Positions 59,101-64,000 of a DNA stretch of 64,000 nt are shown here, piece by piece (the first letter of the stretch is position 1; each line of letters begins with the position of its first letter). The notes below the pieces were generated by a model. It ran no database searches. It was not told where the DNA came from and was given only the letters and a program-made list of their open reading frames with translations. The DNA is from Paenibacillus sp. BJ-4 (GTDB lineage Bacteria; Bacillota; Bacilli; Paenibacillales; Paenibacillaceae). The stretch spans positions 58,166-122,165 of the forward strand of contig NZ_JAIVEM010000135.1 of assembly GCF_020404765.1 (NCBI RefSeq), written 5' to 3'. Made by a program: the position numbers and the translations under genes.

Positions 59101-61774
59101 CAGTTTTATAGAGTATGGTGCCTGGGGTGTTGGAGAACGGGTTCGGAACGAATTTCTCTGTGGTTAATTGGGGCCGATCTAAATATCCCCTTGCAACGCC
59201 TGCGCCTCCTACATAAATCTCTCCAGGTATACCTATAGGCACTAACTCGCGGTTACGGTCTAACAAATATAAGCTCAAGTCGGGTAAGGGAACCCCAATG
59301 AGGCTGTTTCTCGCTTCGAGATCAGCCAGTGTTAGCGGTTTGTATGTGACATGTACCGTGGTTTCAGTGATGCCGTACATATTCACCAATTGCGGCCGGA
59401 CATCCCCATGTCGGTCAAACCAAGATTGGAGGGTATGCATTTCCAATGCTTCTCCGCCAAAAATGATATAACGCAAAGAATTGAGTTTCGTTGGCTGATG
59501 TCCCTCGTCATACTGAGACAGTTGTCGAAAAGCGGAAGGCGTTTGACAAAGCACTGTTACTCCTTCGGAATGCAAAAGAGCATGTAAATTCTCTGGCGAA
59601 CGGCTAACGAGGTAAGGAACAACTATCAGCTTGCCTCCATAGAACAGAGCTCCCCACATTTCCCATACAGAAAAATCGAAAGCATGCGAATGAAAGAGCG
59701 TCCATACGTCGTGCTGGTCAAACTCAAACCAATTATGCGTATTATCAAACAAGCGGACTACATTTCTGTGTTCTACAAGCACTCCTTTCGGCTGGCCAGT
59801 GGAACCGGAAGTATAAATAACATAGGCTAGTTGTGAAGGATCTGTTTCAAAACCTATTGGAGCCTGGCTCTCTGCGTCTACATCGAAATCATCCACAGTA
59901 ACGGTCCGCACATTGAGATCAAGAAATGTGCTGAGAAGTGGGGTCTGTGTGATCATCAGGGACATATCAGCATCATCAACAATATAAGCGATACGCTGCT
60001 TCGGATAAGCAGGATCAAGTGGAACGTAGGCTCCACCTGCTTTGAGCACAGCCAAAATGGCAATGATAAGATCAAGCGAACGCTCCAGATATAAACCGAC
60101 ACGAACTTCAGCTTTCACTCCTAATCGCCGCAACTGGCGTGCTAGGGCGTTTGCCCTCCCATCAAGTTCAGCATAGGTCAGCGACTTGTCCTCATGCACC
60201 ACCGCGACAGAATCGGGATATAGACAAGCAATATGCTCAAAACGTTCATGTATGATGCTTGTTACTGTGTGCGTCTCCTTCTCTTTATCATTTTCTTCTT
60301 TCCCCCATGCTAGTAACCAATTTCTCTCCTTCTCCGGTAATATAGCCAGATGCTTTACAGGCTCAACAGGATTGGACAAAATACTATCCATCAATACCTG
60401 CAGGTGAGCTGTCATACGAACGATAGTACCCTCATCAAATAATTCAGTCGAATATTCGAAGAACCCAACTAGTTTTCGGTCGGACTCTGTAAGCGAAAGC
60501 AGAAAATCAAAGGGTGCCATCCCGTTGTGCACGGTTATGGGGGTCAACTCTAGTCCTCCCAAATCTGTCTTCAGAATTGGCGTGTTATGAAAGACAAAGC
60601 CCGTCTGAAAGAGAGGTGAGGATATGCTCAGATCTCTTTCAGGGTGAAGAACTTCCACCAGTTGTTCAAATGGAACATCTTGCCGGGCATACGCTTCTAA
60701 TGCCACACTTTTTACTTGACGGAGAACGGTCTGAAAATCGTCGTCGTCCCCAATCTGTGAACGTATGACGAGCGTATTTACAAAAAAACCAATCAACCCC
60801 TCAATCTGTGCCTGATTTCGATTAGCAATCGGACAACCGATTGAAATGTCTGCTGATCCTCCATATCGAAAAAGAAGAACTTTTAGTACCGAAAGCAGTG
60901 CCATGTAAAGCGTAGCTCCATCTTCCTGAGCGAGATAGCGCAAGCCCTCAGTTCGTGCTTCAGATATTTCAAAATAATACCGGGCTCCTTGGTAAGTCGG
61001 CACAGTTGAGCGAGCCCGATCATACGGTAAGTTTACATCGGATCGCAGACCTTCGAGCTGACGACACCAGTAGTCCAGTTGCTCCCGGTATTCTCCGTTC
61101 TCCATTCTCCTGCGCTGCCACGTAGAGAAATCCCCATACTGAATAGGCAGTGCCAGCAAGGGAGAAGGTTTACCTTGGGAAAAAGCTTTATATAGTAAAG
61201 CAAGCTCCTGATGGAATACCCCCAGCGACCATCCGTCAGAAATAATGTGGTGCATGCACATCACAAGAAAGTGAGCTTCCTTCTCCAAACGTATCAATCG
61301 TACACGAAAAAGCTGTGGAACGGTCAAGTCAAAGGGGCATTTTACCTCTTCTGAGATCAATCGTTCAGCTTCAACTTCCCGTTCAGTTTTAGAGAGTAAG
61401 CTTAAATCCGTGATTGGCAGCTTAAAGGTCCCAATATTATCAATTTCCTGATAAGCAATAGCGTCACGAACAACAAATCGGGTGCGGAGCACCTCATGCC
61501 GTCGAATAATCTCACAGACCGCCATTTGCAGTGCTTTTATATCCAATCTTCCACTCAAGCGCACGGCTCCCGGAATATTATAGACAGGTGTTCCCGGGAC
61601 TAATTGTTCCAAAAACCATAATCGTTGCTGAGCAAATGAAAGCGGAAGCGACTCATTCCGATCACGCGGCTTCATTTCCCCAGTGGAAACTTTTCCCTTT
61701 TTCCATTTTTCAAGTAGAGCTCGCTTGGCATCCGATAGTTTGCTGCCAGATAGCGATAAACCTTCATTTTCCAC
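56111..61774 (-). CDS. Non-ribosomal peptide synthetase: C-A-MT-PCP-R (terminal module)
   Basis: 1887 residues. A condensation domain (about 40-480) has the intact HHIISDG motif at 175-181. The adenylation domain (about 505-955) has YTSGSTGQPKG, FDFSVWEMWG, NMYGITETT, YKTGDEAKISPAGELEFLGR and, after an insertion, NGKVDRAALP (1380-1389). A methyltransferase of about 390 residues is inserted between A8 and A10 (VLELGCGTGLLLFQVAP at 1029-1045), as in NRPS N-methylating modules. A PCP follows with FFELGGHSL (Ser 1439). The C-terminal thioester reductase has NILLTGATGFLG and the Y1680-x3-K1684 pair in YTQSKW. The specificity code read by alignment is D-F-W-C-I-G-M-V-H-K, near threonine. The GTG start at 61774 has AAAGGATG upstream. 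Release should be reductive, to an aldehyde or alcohol. Confidence 0.95.
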   Translation of the reverse strand: MENEGLSLSGSKLSDAKRALLEKWKKGKVSTGEMKPRDRNESLPLSFAQQRLWFLEQLVPGTPVYNIPGAVRLSGRLDIKALQMAVCEIIRRHEVLRTRFVVRDAIAYQEIDNIGTFKLPITDLSLLSKTEREVEAERLISEEVKCPFDLTVPQLFRVRLIRLEKEAHFLVMCMHHIISDGWSLGVFHQELALLYKAFSQGKPSPLLALPIQYGDFSTWQRRRMENGEYREQLDYWCRQLEGLRSDVNLPYDRARSTVPTYQGARYYFEISEARTEGLRYLAQEDGATLYMALLSVLKVLLFRYGGSADISIGCPIANRNQAQIEGLIGFFVNTLVIRSQIGDDDDFQTVLRQVKSVALEAYARQDVPFEQLVEVLHPERDLSISSPLFQTGFVFHNTPILKTDLGGLELTPITVHNGMAPFDFLLSLTESDRKLVGFFEYSTELFDEGTIVRMTAHLQVLMDSILSNPVEPVKHLAILPEKERNWLLAWGKEENDKEKETHTVTSIIHERFEHIACLYPDSVAVVHEDKSLTYAELDGRANALARQLRRLGVKAEVRVGLYLERSLDLIIAILAVLKAGGAYVPLDPAYPKQRIAYIVDDADMSLMITQTPLLSTFLDLNVRTVTVDDFDVDAESQAPIGFETDPSQLAYVIYTSGSTGQPKGVLVEHRNVVRLFDNTHNWFEFDQHDVWTLFHSHAFDFSVWEMWGALFYGGKLIVVPYLVSRSPENLHALLHSEGVTVLCQTPSAFRQLSQYDEGHQPTKLNSLRYIIFGGEALEMHTLQSWFDRHGDVRPQLVNMYGITETTVHVTYKPLTLADLEARNSLIGVPLPDLSLYLLDRNRELVPIGIPGEIYVGGAGVARGYLDRPQLTTEKFVPNPFSNTPGTILYKTGDEAKISPAGELEFLGRNDFQVKVRGFRIELGEIEAAIKKHVAIQDAVVDVKSDAMGNKQLVAYIIEKNTDNGDVELTKHWENVFDQTYESGSSEEAVEFNITGWNSLYDGQPLSADCMREWVEATVKHLLDLKPKRVLELGCGTGLLLFQVAPMCEHYMGTDISLKAIQRLEMLTKSMPHVRLQHQPAHNMEGIDSGSYDLVILNSVIQYFPSVEYLLDVLDAAVRAVRPGGTVFIGDVRSLPLLETFYTSVEQFKARFPLTAKEQSIRVNDRMKREHELILDPQLFVELVQRNPQLIHAEIQWKRGNQWNELTRFRYDVLLRVNSPEIQKVEPLTLSWTSIQESENTLQKLAEQGVETVAIRGVPNVRLRNLLENVGEDAADPMDFVVLERTLPYDISIHWAGSGLEHYFDVICTHRNLFLKNQIVKIRNKSTQGTEDWSHYANRPVKIKTSGGLPSELRILMKEQFPDYFIPTAYVPVSVFPLTSNGKVDRAALPTPGRNRPELENSYVKPRTALERRIAELWSNVLGIPKVGVTDNFFELGGHSLLATQLIFKLHDELNIEVPLRVLFETPTVEWMTKAFEAIQNGEKELSFSQLNLWNDCKLPFGIRNPDSVSKEHRPVQNILLTGATGFLGAFLLRQLLRNTSANIFCLVRGRTEEEAAQRLQSNLAKYGLLEESASKRIKVFAGDLGLKRFGLSEAAFDRLAEEMDALYHNGSMVHFIAPYVEHKAANVLGTQEMIRLANIGRFKTLHYISTTHVFSDQDIQNGVLSEMDIPEHPEDLKLGYTQSKWVAERIVMEAARCGLPTLIYRPGRIWGDSHMGHCQTNDFMWLIIKASIELGLIPNMEAEMEIIPVDFAAEAIIYLSGTQIPDGRVYHLLNPTRTTWDEVIETLVNYGYDLKKVPYEIWYEQIHQTASCSSSQATNAILPLLESGWNDGMSEFQVRYDTTHLIQGLKESDVTCPKLDRCLMNTYLTYFVETAFLPQPNGRKLGY

Positions 61775-61809
61775 CTTTTGTCATCCTTTCCATTTCACGA
61801 TCAGAGCCG

Positions 61810-64000
61810 CTATAAAAGTTGGCTGGCTTGTTCCTCGGTCATCGTTTCTAGCTTTTCAATTAACATCAGCTCGATCGCCTCTGCAATCTCTGCCACTGTC
61901 GGATGTTCGAAAAAATACTTTAATGGAAATTCGATAGGAAATCGACTGTTCACCCAGGAGATCACTTGTGTAGCGAGCAAAGAATGTCCCCCAAGACTAA
62001 AAAAATCATCATGAACGCCGATCGGAGCAACTCCGAGTAAGTTAATCCAAGCATCTGCAAGCTGCTGCTCCAGCTCATGGCGAGGCTCCACTATGGGTAC
62101 AGGCAGTACCGGACGAGGTTGAAGCAGCGGTTGCTCCCTATCCAAATCTGCCTGCTCTGCTTTCCAGTTTTGGAAAGCGTAATTGTGCCGAGTGGTGAAA
62201 TCGGACGTTGAAACAAGATAATGATGTACATTTCCACTCGTCATTAATTGAGACCATACATGAGTCCCTTCCTGTGGGCGAATAGCCATTCTGCCCAGCT
62301 CTCCTCCTCTTTTTTCTAGCTCAGGTGCTGTATCCGAACTCCAAGCGTCCCAACCGATATAATGCCAAACTGAATCCGTCTGCTCATTATGCCTGCGTAC
62401 AAATGCTTCTGTATAAGCCGCTGCGGCAGCATGTATTGACAAACCTAACCCTCCGAGCTTGGAGGCGATAGAGGATTGGATAAAACAATATTTGGGATGA
62501 TGTTGTACCAAAGCACGTTCCAGTTCGTTCAATCCCTTCACCGTACGACCAAGTTCGGATTCCACTGTTGCGTAATTCAGATCGCTCCCGGCCACAAAAT
62601 TAATTTCTTCCGAAGACCAGTCTGTATAAACAACCCCGATAATGTTTCCGTACAAAATCGCAGCTTGAGCAATGGCTTCCGTCAATGCCCCCTGCACTTG
62701 AAATTTAACTGGGATAAAATGAACCTCTGCTCCCTGCTCTTCTAGTTTTAAAGCTTGGGACGCTATGTGCTGAGTATTATCCGCTACATTCATATGGTCT
62801 GCTTCAATTAATGGCGAATTGATTGAGTCAGCATTATCAAACGTATCATTCATCACGATTATTCGTACATGGCCTTGATTAGTCGGCTGCTGCACGAGAT
62901 ATTGAGCGAAGGTTTGCATTTTAGAGTCGAACGGACCAATCAGAAGATAAGTTGCAGATGAAGTCTGCACAATCCCCTTTTCCTCAACCATTTCCGTCAA
63001 AGGCACATATTCGACTGTCCACCGACGATTATTACGATAGATACGCGGAGCTCCTGCAGAGGCAGACACAAAGTCTTCCAACATGGAATCCGCCATTAGC
63101 GATGCCTGGTGACGATGGTTTGGCATCATCGCATCTACCAAGTGAAAAGCACCCTTTTCATGTTCTTGCATCCAGACGTTTCCAATCCCTGAGAGGATCA
63201 TGCGCTTAGGTTGAACCTCGGTTTCACCTGCAATACTGTATAGTCCTTCAGTAACAATGCAAATATGGACAGGAATTTTGCACGTATAAACCTGCACTGC
63301 TCTAGAGAGCTGAAAAAAACCAGCCAGTCCACCAAAGTCAGAATCGCTTTCGCTCCATGAGCAGATGATGCGAATCAGAGGTTCATCAGAGGCCAAAGAA
63401 TCAAAGATTTTTTCATAGTGTTCAGGGTTAGTCGGGTTCAGGCTATACAACTGATCGTCAATTTTTTCAAAATTTGATGCTGCACGAACGCGAACGATCG
63501 ATTGTCCGGTACTTTCGAGCCTTTCAGCCAGCAAATCAATCCATCCATCATGTTTATCCTCAAATACCATCCATAAACAATGGCATTCCTCTGGATGCCA
63601 CAAAGATAACGCTGTCTGACGGAGTACAGGCTCATATAGCCATTGTTCAGGCTCTAAGCGCTCTAAATCACGACCGCGCGCTAAGGTAGGCGCATTCTGA
63701 GACAAACGAGGTTCAATCCAATAGCGCTGACGCTCAAACGGATACGTTGGCAATTCTACCCGGTTACGCACCCGGGACTCGTGTAACGCTCCCCATCCGA
63801 TGCTTACACCTCCGCTCCACAATTCTGCCACGCTTCTCAGCCACTGCCCACGTTCTCCGCCTCCGGTTTTGTACGTTGGTAATGTACGCATGCCCCTGTG
63901 CTCCGCTCCCCAGCAGGCCGACTGCCGCATCAATGTCGTTAATGTCTGCCCCGGGCCTAATTCTATGACTACCGCATTCGGATACCTCTTCAGCACCTGC
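61810..64000 (-). CDS. Type I polyketide synthase, C-terminal part (AT end, degenerate KR, ACP); runs off right edge
   Basis: The frame is open to the window edge (at least 729 residues). It begins inside the acyltransferase C-terminus (AVVIELGPGQTLTTLMRQ) and the post-AT linker ending LPTYPFERQRYWIEP. The middle 450 residues follow a ketoreductase layout (TYLLIGPFDSKMQTFAQYLV, NIIGVVYTDWSSEE, CFIQSSIASKLGGLGLSIHA) but lack the glycine-rich cofactor loop and the catalytic Tyr and Asn. A carrier domain follows with FFSLGGHSLLATQ. The stop lies 35 bases before the NRPS start. KS and most of AT are outside the window. It should load and pass an unreduced beta-keto chain to the NRPS, unless another KR acts. 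Confidence 0.92.
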   Translation of the reverse strand, partial: QVLKRYPNAVVIELGPGQTLTTLMRQSACWGAEHRGMRTLPTYKTGGGERGQWLRSVAELWSGGVSIGWGALHESRVRNRVELPTYPFERQRYWIEPRLSQNAPTLARGRDLERLEPEQWLYEPVLRQTALSLWHPEECHCLWMVFEDKHDGWIDLLAERLESTGQSIVRVRAASNFEKIDDQLYSLNPTNPEHYEKIFDSLASDEPLIRIICSWSESDSDFGGLAGFFQLSRAVQVYTCKIPVHICIVTEGLYSIAGETEVQPKRMILSGIGNVWMQEHEKGAFHLVDAMMPNHRHQASLMADSMLEDFVSASAGAPRIYRNNRRWTVEYVPLTEMVEEKGIVQTSSATYLLIGPFDSKMQTFAQYLVQQPTNQGHVRIIVMNDTFDNADSINSPLIEADHMNVADNTQHIASQALKLEEQGAEVHFIPVKFQVQGALTEAIAQAAILYGNIIGVVYTDWSSEEINFVAGSDLNYATVESELGRTVKGLNELERALVQHHPKYCFIQSSIASKLGGLGLSIHAAAAAYTEAFVRRHNEQTDSVWHYIGWDAWSSDTAPELEKRGGELGRMAIRPQEGTHVWSQLMTSGNVHHYLVSTSDFTTRHNYAFQNWKAEQADLDREQPLLQPRPVLPVPIVEPRHELEQQLADAWINLLGVAPIGVHDDFFSLGGHSLLATQVISWVNSRFPIEFPLKYFFEHPTVAEIAEAIELMLIEKLETMTEEQASQLL

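Overview
The window looks like a chromosomal stretch of a low- to mid-GC Firmicute, most likely Paenibacillaceae (Paenibacillus or close kin). This is an inference from gene content and style: AGGAGG-type ribosome binding sites, frequent GTG/TTG starts, a GH36 alpha-galactosidase, a YesM-like kinase remnant, a Listeria/Bacillus-type rifamycin phosphotransferase and a large PKS-NRPS cluster. No rRNA, tRNA or CRISPR array was seen.

Layout. (1) 0-3.5 kb, minus strand: a LanFEG-type antimicrobial-peptide ABC exporter with its OmpR/histidine-kinase pair; the kinase runs off the left edge. (2) 3.6-5.4 kb: a short-chain dehydrogenase (SDR) divergent from an AraC regulator. (3) 5.6-14 kb, plus strand: an AI-2E-family permease, a NarL/LuxR-type two-component system, a lipoprotein adaptor plus RND pump, and an Asp23-family protein. 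Three near-identical hairpin terminators punctuate this block. (4) 14-19.6 kb: MFS/ArsR divergent pair, then a LacI-alpha-galactosidase operon. (5) 19.6-35.3 kb: small redox enzymes (SDRs, an Old Yellow Enzyme, an aldo/keto reductase, a VOC protein) with local regulators, mixed with broken genes: TetR, SRPBCC, MFS, AraC, amylase and arginase. It also holds a secreted amidase and a Tet(L)-like efflux pump with a translated leader peptide. (6) 35.6-37.5 kb: DapA-family aldolase divergent from LysR. (7) 37.5-43.4 kb: a decayed zone with IS3, luciferase-like monooxygenase, SDR, nitroreductase and YkvI remnants around intact HxlR, MarR and Gfo/Idh/MocA genes. (8) 43.5-46.5 kb: rph behind a leader that looks like a transcription attenuator. 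(9) 47.9 kb to the right edge, minus strand: a biosynthetic cluster with a MalT-type regulator, an ABC-2 exporter, a DUF4097-like protein, a PanP-like aspartate decarboxylase, an NRPS (C-A-MT-PCP-reductase) and the 3' end of a PKS module.

The cluster is the most interesting part. A PKS module with an apparently dead ketoreductase passes its chain to an NRPS module predicted to load a threonine-like residue and methylate it. A terminal reductase then releases an aldehyde or alcohol. PanP may supply beta-alanine, and the adjacent exporter and regulator probably handle resistance and control. Most of the window is resistance and detoxification (lantibiotics, tetracycline, rifamycin, lipophilic drugs, carbonyls), which fits a soil or insect-associated antibiotic producer. 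More than a dozen pseudogenes, several with single-base lesions, show ongoing decay, although some lesions could be assembly errors.
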